Shown: positions 53,301 to 63,138 of the stretch, piece after piece
How the letters are laid out: the number at the start of each line of letters is the position of its first letter
Position numbering within the stretch: the stretch's first letter is position 1
Assembly: GCA_037039925.1 (NCBI GenBank)
Contig: JAXRKP010000791.1
Coordinates: forward strand, 56,001 to 120,000
DNA length: 64,000 nt
DNA from: Doris montereyensis
Taxonomy: Eukaryota > Mollusca > Gastropoda > Nudibranchia > Dorididae
Direction: 5' to 3'
The notes under the pieces: generated by a model
Told to the model about the DNA's origin: nothing
What the model saw: the letters and a program-made list of their open reading frames with translations, nothing else
Database searches by the model: none
Position numbers and translations under genes: made by a program

Positions 53301-53620
53301 CCTATCTTTACAACTTTTATTGACTTTGGTTCAAAAGTTTGTTGCCAATTTAGGGGACGTTGTAGCTGTTATAGTTTAAGTATGTATTAATGGCATTTTG
53401 AAATCATGTATTGTGTGCGGTGTTGATGCTTATTTTGTCATGGACTAATCCATGTCCTCTATTTTAATCCTCAGCTTCTATCAGTTGGCCCATCTGGAAA
53501 CTCCTTGGCCTTGGTTTATCGAGACAAAGACACTGTACGTTTGTGAAACATTTGAATCATAGGGTAACAAAGATTTCACCTCCACGCTTCTTTGAAATCA
53601 ATTGTGTCTACTACGAATAG
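40137..53620 (+). CDS. OGFOD1: 2-oxoglutarate and Fe(II)-dependent prolyl hydroxylase OGFOD1 (Tpa1 family)
   Basis: Exons: 40137-40558, 42546-42696, 43357-43403, 44885-44982, 46382-46501, 46968-47059, 47333-47461, 49207-49320, 49629-49708, 50714-50905, 51702-51831, 52116-52174, 53475-53620. About 593 residues (human 542). OGFOD1 hydroxylates a proline of ribosomal protein uS12/RPS23. The N-terminal catalytic domain keeps the family core [20 protein letters not shown], with Fe ligands His 46396-46398, Asp 46402-46404 and His 47054-47056 (SFHQ), and the 2OG-binding Arg 47363-47365 ([11 protein letters not shown]). The C-terminal domain has [47 protein letters not shown] and a final YYE. The N-terminal 100 residues are serine-rich and unlike the human protein. 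Several one- or two-base frame breaks: near 40142-40148 (start), 42646-42650, 50775-50800, 51780-51785, 53543-53546. Confidence 0.93.
40880..41320 (-). pseudogene. Degenerate LINE reverse-transcriptase C-terminal relic
   Basis: Broken minus-strand frames read [13 protein letters not shown], then [15 protein letters not shown] and [18 protein letters not shown]. This is the order seen in the post-RT region of CR1/L2/Jockey-type LINEs (DYCNSLL, AAR, SYL...L..Y.P.R.LRSS). Multiple stops and frame changes show it is long dead. Lies in OGFOD1 intron 1. Confidence 0.65.
41747..42427. mobile_element. TIR element M1, uninterrupted copy
   Basis: Sister of 30371-31371: shares GGAGATTGAAA, GTTTCCTCATTCAYCA, ATTGGCACCTTG, CTGGTTTAATT and GGTGTCTGCTA in order, and ends in ACTACTGTA. 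The left end is more diverged (TACTATAGTAG). A poly-G run lies at 42235-42248. Lies in OGFOD1 intron 1, ending about 120 bases before exon 2. Confidence 0.78.
43584..44422 (+). mobile_element. TIR-like element M2, copy 1
   Basis: Ends resemble TACAGTAGTCGCTG: TACAATGTTCATTG at 43584 and CAGCAACTATTGTA at the right. The interior matches 54031-55044 reversed, including CCGAAACACATCTC, GACTGCGAT, ATAGACTAGGACAGATGACT and CATAAACACATGGTATGCAT. The 115-codon frame at 44027-44374 is element sequence, not a gene. Lies in OGFOD1 intron 3. Confidence 0.72.
45323..45440 (+). mobile_element. SINE S2 head fragment, diverged
   Basis: TTAGTGGACTAGTACCAGAC, then a box B-like AAGTTCAAATCCTAG and TTTTGCTAGGCTTC match the head of family S2. 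The body is lost. Lies in OGFOD1 intron 4, about 200 bases before a fuller S2 copy of opposite orientation. Confidence 0.5.
45645..45943 (-). mobile_element. tRNA-derived SINE (family S2)
   Basis: The minus strand reads the head (GACAGAGGGGCTAAGCTGTC, GGGATCATGAGATCCCAGG, box B GGTTTGAGTCC) and the full body to GGAATTTTACTTCC. On plus it shows CATATCCCGGTTTCTGTAGC and GGACAGGACGCTAGTCTGGC, the hallmark body blocks. Lies in OGFOD1 intron 4. Confidence 0.8.
47845..48035 (+). pseudogene. LINE 3'-end relic (RT C-terminal tail)
   Basis: With frame breaks it reads RRTWRS-like, [16 protein letters not shown] and [12 protein letters not shown]. This resembles the conserved C-terminus of RTE/Nimb-type LINE reverse transcriptases (...W..V.ALCAT.HEEDR). 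It is 5' truncated and degenerate. Lies in OGFOD1 intron 7. Confidence 0.55.
50218..50470 (-). repeat. (CT)n microsatellite abutting repeat R3
   Basis: A CT dinucleotide tract (about 50248-50335) runs directly into GTGGGCGGTTTGGCAGGTAC and TACTGGTAGGTCC, the reversed end of repeat R3. R3 continues to CCTGAGATCAATGCATATGG. Lies in OGFOD1 intron 9, which also holds long T/C-rich sequence from 49740. Serine/leucine frames across it are artefacts. Confidence 0.85.
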
Positions 53621-54030
53621 ATTTATACTTTTTGCCTCGTATCATAAAAGATATTCAATACCTTTTGTGTACAAGGCTTATTTCTCTTATTTACAATTAC
53701 TTGTTTTATCATTGTTTTTATGCCAATGTCATCCGTTTAATGTAAATACTGTAAAACAAGAGTACCAGGTATTAAAATCATTGCTTATGTTTCTGTTAAT
53801 ATCTTTTCTTATCACTTTTATAATTCAATTTCAAATTAAGCTTACTGTGAATTCACTTTCGGGAAATATTTAATAATGATTTTAGGCTCAGATTCCAACA
53901 TCTTTATGAAACAGTCAAAACATTGTTGTGTTGATGTTTGGAAGAATAAGGAAGAGAAAAGGCTGAATATCATGTGTTTGATTTTGTTTGTGTGTTATGG
54001 TCACAGAAAAACATTTTGTAATCTTTAAAG

Positions 54031-55044
54031 TACAGTAGTCGCTGGACGCTTTGGGTTTCCCAGAAAAAAGTGTGTTTTTAATGCATACTATGTGTTTATG
54101 GGAACTCATTTGGAGATAACTCATTTTTTGCAGGCCTGCAGGTAAAAGATGTCATGGAATTTTATTCATTACACCCCTTGATTATCACTCTCTTACTACA
54201 GATGTACTTAATGAGATTGAGAGCACATCACTAAAGGCAAAGCTTTTGAACAATGAGCCCTGTCCTCTCACCCTACTCTCTCTTAGCTGTGTGTGTATCA
54301 CCTGTCACTTGTCCTAGGCTATTCAATTTCATTGATTGGATTCTCCCTCTACTGCCACAACAAATCAGATCGCAGTCAGTTGTCTTAATCCTATGTATTG
54401 AGATATGTTTCGGACTTTCGATCCACAGAATCAAATCTGGACAGCCAGTCTTTGATCGTTGATAAATCACAGACTACGGGCTAGACATGACAAAAGAAGA
54501 TTGACACATGTGTCCTAGTATTATTCACTATAGTGTGTTATTTGTTCTCATATCTATTGTTATTTCCTACAAAAATATCACCTACTTCATGACAAAGACC
54601 CGTTTTGAGGCCAAATGGATAGGTATGGTTGCCTTCACATAGAAAAGCGTGCCTTTATGTGTGTCAACCATGTCTTTATGCACTGTTACTCTATTGTAAA
54701 AATTAGGTCAGTTGATATCATCATCATCAACTGCATATCCCATAGAACATTGCATCCCTGACATCCTCTGAATGTCTCTCTGTCCTGTGCCATTCTTCCC
54801 AACCTCTGTTATTGTTTTTCCAAAAGCTTCCTCGTTCTCTTTCTCCCATCTTCCTTCTGTTTCTTTTCCCACTCACTTTGTCCCTCCTGGACCTTCATGT
54901 CGTGTGATGTGGCCAAAATATTTCAACTTTTGAGCTCTGACACACTGTTCCAGCCATCTCTTGTTTACCAGCAGATGTAGGCATGTGTTTATAGAGATTG
55001 TGCTTTTATGCAGCCTTCTTTAGTTTTACCCAGCGACTACTGTA
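54031..55044. mobile_element. TIR element M2, copy 2, with nested LINE tail
   Basis: The left end TACAGTAGTCGCTGG and the right end CCAGCGACTACTGTA are near-perfect inverted repeats with TA borders. The interior matches 43584-44422 in opposite orientation except for extra sequence at about 54717-54970. Lies 0.4 kb after the OGFOD1 stop codon. Confidence 0.8.
54717..54970 (-). mobile_element. 5'-truncated RTE-like LINE 3' end, nested in M2
   Basis: The minus strand reads KLKYFGHITRHEG, a KRNRRKMGER-like basic stretch and WEEWHRTERHSEDVRDAMFY, closing in a TGATGATGAT simple tail. The YFGH..R...L then W..R.E.W...V..A order and the TGA-repeat tail are typical of RTE-type LINE 3' ends. Two frames are needed, so it is not functional. 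Confidence 0.65.
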
Positions 55045-55371
55045 CTTTCTTATATTTGGCATTCTTTTATACGTATCTAGGCTAATTCTATTGGTCAATA
55101 ATAATAGGTACACTGTCTGTAGGTATCAAACTCAAAAATAAGAATGGAATGAAAATAGGCATATATTTTAATTTTCTTTAACATGTATGCGTGTTACCAT
55201 TATAATATATACATTCATCATTTTACAATGAGTAATAAAGAAAAGATCAGCAGCCTGTCTTACAGTTACAGTTTATCTTGTGAGTATTTGTTTCACTTAT
55301 TGTTGTGGGTTAAGGTTACATTCCACTGTCAATACTGTTACTTTTAATGTTTTCAACTTAATCTTATAGTG

Positions 55372-55450
55372 GGCGGTTGGCGGGTGCTACTGGTAGGTCC
55401 TGCTTCTTTCCTTTCACTCTTTCACCTATCTTTCTTTCATCTTTCTGTTA
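55372..55450 (-). repeat. Repeat R3 fragment
   Basis: GTGGGCGGTTGGCGGGTGCT, then ACTGGTAGGTCCTGCTTC matches the end of R3 at 50337. No long CT tract accompanies this copy. Confidence 0.6.
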
Positions 55451-58058
55451 AATCATATAAATATAATAATATTACAATGCTGAACGATAGATTATGAGTA
55501 TTTTATTATTTATTTCAACATGTAGAAAAAAGAATGAACAAAAGTACATGGAATGAAATAAATGGTGTTAATCAAAGTAAGTACAGCTATTGCACACTTT
55601 AAGTACAGAAAGACATTAATTTGATTAATATTCTTATTTGCCTACTATGGAGAGAAAAAATATGCCAGAAGCGGCCTTTCTTTTGTAAAATTTTTAAAAA
55701 AGGCTTTTGAACCTAATGCTACATTAGCCAATTGTTCATTAGTTGTAAATATACGGAACTAATCCATTATGTAACTTTGATGTAAAATGTAAACCCACTA
55801 AGTATATATTACAAATGTGCATTACATCGCATTATTCTACGAATGGCAACAATGTCAAAATCTACAAAAGGTGTAAGTGTAAGCCATTGGTGATATCTGG
55901 ACGTTCAAATCTGATGTACCGGTATGTCTCACATAACAAAACAAACTACTGTAAATGAACTGTGGCACATTCAGTAAACACGAATGGGCAATAAGCAGTC
56001 CTATATTACAAGGAGCAGTCACCAATTACATGTGTGTGTGTGTCCGTTGCACCAATTTGCATTATAATGATGAGAAATGGTGCATGGGCGTGGGGCTTTC
56101 ATTAAAAGAATCTGAGACAAAAGTAAAATAGTTGTAGTGTGTCATTTGGTTTGTCTTGTTTTTGCTTGGTGTGCTTTAAACATAACTCAAGCTCATATTT
56201 TGTTTTCCAAGCATATTAAGATCACCAAAGCTTCATCCTGAATGGCCTACGATAGTCAAATGAGGACAGCATTATTCAGTACCTTACCCATGGATAAAGG
56301 CAAAATGGAAATTAATAATAACAATCCTGGCAGTAGTGGCAGTAGCAACTTTCAAGCAAGGCAACGTTTAATAAACAACAATACTAACCAAGACACTTAC
56401 ATAACCACTCACTTTATGCTTCTTTTATTGTTGTTTTATCAGTTAAATTCATATTAATCTTAAATTTGTTTAAATCAATTAACGTTGACTTTTTGATTTC
56501 ACCTTTAAAATAATTCACTCATTCACCGAGCTTTGTACGTATATGTACACGCACATGTAATTTTTAAAACATTTTTGTCCAAACAATCATCATACTCTTA
56601 ATAAACAGGAATCGAAGAAGAAGAAGATACTTTAAAAAACAAAAATCGATCAAAACATCTTCCATACCTGTACATTCAAGCACACAGATTAATACATTAG
56701 AAAACAAAATGGGGCACTCAACTCAATGTAAAATAAATGACTAATAGCACCATTGAATGAGACGTAAAGATCATGACTAACTTTGAAAACATACCAAAAT
56801 TGATTTTTTAAACAGAAAAAATTGATGAACAAATACAAATGTGGGATGGAAATGAGTCAAATAAGTATGCATGGTAACCATTACCTGTTGAGATGATTTG
56901 TATAATGTAGGTCTAATACATGTACAATGGAAATGGATCTTTCACTTTGACATTTCTGACCATATTTTCATATTTTTTTCCTCATGAAAAATATGCCAAA
57001 TGCCATTGTTACATTAATCTATTTATAACAAAATACTGGGGAAAAAGCTAAGTACATGTTTGTGTTAAGTACACTATCTATTGAATGGAAAGGATAAGTG
57101 ATTGTATAATAATAACTATGATGCAATGATCCAAACCACAAGGGGTTCCAATTATGGTTTTCCTTTTATGAAGAAAACTATTCTGAATTTCAGAAGTTTA
57201 CATGTACAAATGTACAACAAGTCAACATTTATTCTTTACCGACTTATTTTATGATGAAAATGAGTGTGACACTAGTGACAGTCTATTTACCCAGACATAA
57301 TCTAGTGGGACATATTACTATTATTCCAGTAATATACCTGGTTTCTGTGTTTTGGTGAACACAATAAATGGCAGAGGATAATAAAGGCCGCCATTTGGTG
57401 TGTAGTTTCAGAGGAAATGCACACATCTTAAACAATAAAATAACAATATTGTATGGTATGTAACGGGTAACTTATTCATCATGCTAATTCAATGAAGTTG
57501 TGTTAAAAATTGATAGTATGTAATAATCATATTTTGATTAGAAAATACAACTTTTTATACATTCATCAGTGGAACTCATCAACTTGAAGTCTAACACTAC
57601 ATGCATTTAAGTTTAACATTGTTTGGTGACCGTGTGTTTCAATTTGCATATTTCATTTTGAATCTGAGGTTAAATTAGATTACTACTCATACAGAAACAA
57701 AGACAAATCATTTCATGTTTAGAAAATATGATTTGTTTGCAAGTGCAAGGGCTAATTTACCTCTCCACGTGAGGGATTTAACTTTAATGAAAAATCAATT
57801 TAATAAGGAAGAATTGTTTAAGAAAAAAAGAGAAAAAGACATTTAGAGACATAATGTTGCATAATAAAGTAGAGACAATCACCTGCGCATTCACAATCCA
57901 ATATTATCAATACTCACAAATACACATACACTGATATTAGACAGCATTTAAGTGTTAGCTTCACATCTTGAAAAAAAAATCAAATAATAAATCAGCAGAT
58001 AACGAAAAAAAATACACCAAGAAGACTTGCAAAACTCTCCCCTAAAGGGCGCTATTGG
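55451..58058. other. AT-rich, no gene seen; possible 3' UTR of the minus-strand gene
   Basis: I found no coding block, recognisable repeat family or RNA gene. A 71-codon plus-strand frame at 56242-56457 is Asn/Ser-rich and unsupported. The part nearest 58058 is probably the 3' UTR of the gene ending at 58059. Confidence 0.4.
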
Positions 58059-61000
58059 TCAACCTGTGATATCCACCAACACTTCATCAGTGGTCACTGC
58101 TTTGCGAACTCTGTTTTTGGAAGCGGGGCTTGGTGGAACTGGCAAGATTGCTCCAGGTTGTTTTGGTTGTGGCGGTTTCGGTGGTTGTGGTTGAACTTGA
58201 CCTATCATAGTTCCCTCAGCTTTTCTATGTAAGCCATCCTTCAGCTCGTGAAGAAAGACTCATCTCCTCCGGTCTGCCCATAATGACAACGATGTAGTCA
58301 CCGTCTTGCCGTGCCACTAGCATACACGATGGGTCCCTCATCTTTCTCCCAATCAAAGTTTGGTTGATTCCCTGGACAATAGATAATTATGTGGAAGTTT
58401 GATGGTAGTCAGTCCTGAGTATGATATCATTAATAATCGAGCGTGAGTGTACTACTGTTATTGTATACGCGTGCATGAGAGTGAGAGATAGAGAGAGAGA
58501 CAGACTGATTGTCTGACTGACGGAATGGTTAAAAAAAAAATGGAAAGGAAATTTGTCTAAACACCGGCCCTTTTTTAAACTTTTCATGCATTGTGTATAT
58601 CAATATCATGGTACAATGTATGACACTAATGACAGCAGCTATGACAATTACGGTGATGTCGACGGTGACTCGATTTGATTTGGATTTACGACCTGAGGTG
58701 ATCTTGACGGTGACAGTGACAATGCGTTTGTCTGTTTCATTGTAATTCATCCTATACTATAATGTAACGACTGAAAGGCGATGATTTTGAATTGATTTGA
58801 TTGACGACAACTGGGGTGATTGAGATGACAATGCGTTTGTCTGTTTTATTGTAATTCATCCTATACTATAATGTAACGACTGATAGGCGATGATTTTGAA
58901 TTGATTTGAATTTGATTTACCCACATCGACAACTGGGGTGATCTTGACGATGACAATGCGTTTGTCTGTTTCATTGTAATTCATCCTATACTATAATGTA
59001 ACGACTGATAGGCGATGATTTTGAATTGATTTTGAATTTGATTTACCCACATCGACAACTGGGGTGATCTTGACGGTGACAATGCGTTTGTCTGTTTTAT
59101 TGTAATTCATCCTATACTATAATGTAACGACTGTGATAGGCGATGATTTTGAATTGATTTGAATTTGATTTACCCGCATCCACAACTGAGATGATCCCGG
59201 CGTATATTTTGCTTCAAAAAGTCTTGAGAATATTTTTCAACCGTTGGCGGGGCTCGAACCCAATACCTTTTGGTTGAGAGGTCGTCACCTTGCCTCTGGG
59301 GCTCGAGTCCCCGATAAACGATGATCTCAGGGGGCATTAAAGAGGAAACAACAAAGACGAAAGAAATGCACGTGAGGGAAAGAAATGAAAGAAGTGGGAT
59401 CTACCAGCTGCGTCTGCCAACAATTATGTGGTGATAGTGATAGTGATGGCTAAAGCTAACAACTGAGATTTTAAATAGATTAATGATGTACCAAATACAG
59501 TCGGTGAGACTGCACATGTCTGAGGGATATGGACTATAAATCCACCTTTATCTGTAAATTAACTAGCAGTGATGGTAAAGAATAAAATATGCATTTTAAT
59601 TTTACTACTAAAAACGAGAATAATACACAACAAACAAGAAAGTGTTAATGGTCTCTTGGTGATCGAAAAGGTAGGGAATTGCAATGAAAGATTAAACTTT
59701 CTGTCAGAGCGAGGGGGATACATGATTTCATGGAGAAAGAGACAGACAGACAGAGAGGCATACATACAGACATACAGGAACAGAAAGACAGTCAAATTAA
59801 ACTTAAACAAACAGGAACAGACCGACAGACCAATAGACATAACCAGGTGTTGACATATTATTACTATGAAACATTTGTAATGATACATAGGCGACCTTAT
59901 ATTATAAATGTTATAGGCCCGAGTTATAGTTATAGGACCGTCTGCAGATCTGAAGTCGCATGCTTTGGCTCCTCATCTCGTTGGTAATAATACATTTGTA
60001 CGTGCATTTCAATGTTGTCTTTGTATGAACTTGATAAAGATGATATCGTATGTTCTTCTTACTCTCATTCGTATTTTTGTTGAAAGTGGTGCGTTTTTAT
60101 TCTTTCTTACTATTAATTTCTTACATTGTCGAAATAACTACTGCGTCTTGTTAATGTTAGTAATATTTCACTGTTTCCTTTGTATCTGTGAGCTTGATAA
60201 AAAAAGATAGCACACTTTTTTCTTACTCTCATTCACATTTGTTGAATGTTTTGCCCCATTTTTTTTTCTTCATATTTTCTTACATTGTTATTGATTAACA
60301 CTTTGTACTTTGTGATATCAATTGCAAAAATAATCGCAAACTAAAAAATAGGCATATCATTTTAACTACTAAAGAAAACAAAACTAAAAATCATCACTTC
60401 TTAACAATTTAATAAAGACAACAAATCGGTATCAGGAATCTTGTATCTATTGATCTATAACATGATCGTCGCTGATGTTCTATAATATAATATAGAGTGT
60501 GGGCATAAGCTCAAGTGAGAAAGTTTATTGACTTGTCTATCTTACGGGTCATCACGCAAATCATGTTGCCATCTGTTGGATGAACATATTGCATGTGCAG
60601 TAGACAGTGAAGAGCTTTACTTTTAACTTTTTTATAAAGCAATAGATTTGTACGTGAGTATCATAGCCCACTCTGACTTTATTTTCTTTAAGCAAATACC
60701 CAAGCGTAAGGTTCATACAACACAACAGCAGAGATCATGCATAGCAAAATTATCGTCCAGAATTATGTAGGCTTAACACATTCATTTCAGATTTTATTCT
60801 AAAGCAACAATACGTATCGATGCAACCACTATTGATGTCTTCGGAGCTGTTTTTGGTTTCTCAATAGAAGACGGCCATCAAGGATTCTGAGATTCCTTCG
60901 TCTCTTGCATACCAGAAATTCAGAGTTCGAATCTTGTGTACACATAATAATGGACCTAGATCTAGGTTGTTTTATAATTTAAACTGTTCATTCACATCAC

Positions 61001-62216
61001 CGCCACACCAGCCACTCCTCAACTTTGTGTAGGATGAATCTAGTGTCAAGTCATATCGTAAAGATAAACAATTTGAAGATCATGTCAAGTTTTATCGGAA
61101 AAGAATAACCAATTGGAAGATCCGTTAAACACGAGTGTCATGATACTATTAATTATTTAAAAGAGACGTCATGATAAAGTCTAAAAGATTGACAATTACA
61201 TGTACTACTACTACCGGCACGCGACTGTCTGCCATCGTGGTGGGACGATTTTTTTAACATTCTTTTGGAGTGTTGTTTTTGGGTGGGTTTTTGTTTTTGT
61301 AAGCAGTGACACAAATAAAGGAGGAAGAATTTTGCTGTGAAAAAAACAACAACGTGTGAAACAGGTCTCGCACATGAAAGCATTGAAAGACATTGTTGTC
61401 GATGTTCAATCTGGTCATGGTCTTGGTTGAATCCGACAAACATTTCGTGAAAGCAAAACCGTCTGATTCACATGTCTGAGGAACACAAAATAATGTCACA
61501 AAGTATTAAAAAACACAAAAAATAACCCCAATCAAACGAACAGACAAACAAAACACCGAAGCAACCAACCAAACACATGAATACCCGTGCACGAGGTTTA
61601 CCCAAAAGAAATGTTGAACCTGCAAGATTTTTATGAAGATGAGAGTGAGCAGTCAGTAAAGTGTTGGAAATCTGCCACTACGTAGACAAATAGGACACTC
61701 TTCCTTTACATTACATGGGTTCTCTTTACAACTACAGTACACGTGCAAACAATAAACGCGGTGTAATGATTACATTGCCTGGGCGTTCTGACAGGAGCAC
61801 GCTCACACAAGCCTTCCACCCCATGTTGGCAACTCATCATAGCATGGAGATGAAAACAGTGGGGAAACTGTTGCTCTTGACTATTCTTTTGTTATCATTA
61901 AAATTTATTCATCAAAACTGAAATGAAAGTTGCTTGTCTAGTTTAGAAAAGATTAACAACTTCAACACGGAACATTTTCACTAATGGATTTTTGGAGGAA
62001 GAGAAAAGATGTCTGATAGTGTAGGTGGGGAAATCCAGCCAGTGCCATGACCATGTACACTTTACTTAAGACACAAAGAAAGCTTTCATTGAAATTTACC
62101 CCGTCACCATTGCGGTGATCTCAGGGTGAATTAAGATGAAACAGCAAGATGAAAGATAAGTGAAGAAGGAAGGGAAAGGAAATAGGACCTACCAGTAGCA
62201 TCCGCCAACTGCCAGC

Positions 62217-62304
<88 letters not shown>

Positions 62305-62915
62305 TAGACAGTTCATGAGTTTCATCGGTTGATTGAGTCATAAATACAGGACACAAGACCGTCAAGTCGTGCCCGAAGTTATTTGTTTTCTTGACTGACC
62401 TACTTGTGATCTATGACTGTGAATGTGAATGGGAAAGGAAACAGCGCTAGCGGCCAGGTGAAGCTTGGCATAAACCAAAGGCTTTTATAGGGGGTGGGGG
62501 AGTGACTCGGGAGTATATTGGGAGTACCCTTCCCTTAACTACAGAAAACTTCAGAAACCGAGTTAAGCTCCGGCTCTATGAAGTTTAGGCCTTGAACTTG
62601 AACGGCATTAACGAATTCTAATTGTTCTTAGAGGATTGGGTGAACTGCCGTTCAACAAGCAAGATTATAACAAATGGGAACACTATAATGGGATAACATG
62701 AAAAACGTGTTTACTATATCAACAGTGAGATGAAATGGTCGCTACATGAAAATGGTAAGAATGAGATGTGATTGTTTACCTCAATGTCATCTGTTTGGCG
62801 ACCTGGTCGCCCCTTGGAATCGAAAACAGCAATCTTGTCAATCTTAGTCGAGGTCAGGATGTGATTGATGAGAATTCTTCGACATGTCGGCTTGCTTCCC
62901 CAAAGGTAAACTTGC
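58059..62915 (-). CDS. Unidentified gene, two exons seen; profilin-reminiscent with proline-rich C-terminus
   Basis: The terminal exon 58371-58059 begins after TTGTCCAG and ends with TGA at 58061-58059. It reads NQPNFDWEKDEGPIVYA, VARQDGDYIVVIMGRPEEM, HELKDGLHRKAEGTMIG, then a tail QVQPQPPKPPQPKQPG and DEVLVDITG. Two +1 (or -2) frame corrections are needed, near 58318 and 58252-58256. An upstream exon at 62915-62780 (AG/GT borders, 45 codons, open) reads SKPTCRRILINHILTSTKID, then KIAVFDSKGRPGRQTDDIE. The phases do not join directly, so at least one exon between them is missing from my reading. The order 'short helix, KIAVFDSKG, ... DYIVVIMGRPEE, basic amphipathic helix' faintly recalls profilin, but I do not recognise the family. 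That the two exons belong to one gene is inference. Confidence 0.4.
58675..59165. repeat. Tandem repeat of 109-127 bp, 4 copies, derived from a SINE S1 tail
   Basis: AATGCGTTTGTCTGTT recurs at about 58721, 58830, 58954 and 59081. Each unit continues with CATCCTATACTATAATGTAA and CGACTGATAGGCGATGATTT. The later units also include TTGATTTACCCACATCGACA and ACTGGGGTGATCTTGACG, which is the terminal part of SINE S1. The array ends in a real S1 copy. Lies in an intron of the unidentified minus-strand gene. Confidence 0.88.
59155..59425 (-). mobile_element. Internally deleted SINE S1 joined to repeat R3
   Basis: 59155-59305 carries the S1 tail and head (box B on minus, ATTGGGTTCGAGCCCC) but lacks the middle of the body. 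59310-59425 is repeat R3 (ACGATGATCTCAGG, then GGGATCTACCAGCTGCGTCT), in plus orientation. The two families abut without spacer. Confidence 0.7.
59426..62084. other. Presumed intron, no feature supported
   Basis: AT-rich sequence with short unsupported frames on both strands (59559-59888, 61153-61443, 61715-61921). If the flanking minus-strand exons belong to one gene, the missing middle exon(s) should lie here or in 62301-62779. I could not identify them. Confidence 0.4.
62085..62300 (+). repeat. Repeat R3 abutting a (GA)n microsatellite
   Basis: GAAATTTACCCCGTCACCAT, GGTGATCTCAGGGTGAATTA and GGACCTACCAGTAGCATCCG precede CCAACTGCCAGCTACA. A pure (GA)n tract of about 40 dinucleotides follows at 62220-62300. 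It is the plus-orientation mirror of the CT-linked copy at 50218-50470. Confidence 0.88.
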
Positions 62916-63010
62916 CTAGAGTTGCGAAAAAATATAAAAATTTGAAAATAACACGACGATCAGCGTGTTAATAATAATAGCTATCTAGGCCCATTTATCA
63001 GTTCTTTTAC

Positions 63011-63138
63011 ATAAGCGTCCTTATCTCTGACTGAAAATTGTAACCAATTCATGATCGTCGCCATCTACATTGAAAACTGTAACCAATTCCATGATCGTCC
63101 TTATCTCTGACTGAAAACTGTAACCAATTCCATGATGA
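63011..63138. repeat. Short tandem repeat of about 43-48 bp, 3 copies
   Basis: TGAAAACTGTAACCAATTCC, then ATGATCGTC recurs at about 63032, 63070 and 63111, with TTATCTCTGACTG between units. Lies upstream of the minus-strand exon 62915-62780. Confidence 0.8.

Noticed and set aside
56242..56457. 71-codon Asn/Ser-rich plus-strand frame
   Set aside because: No domain, no splice neighbours, composition typical of AT-rich noncoding DNA.
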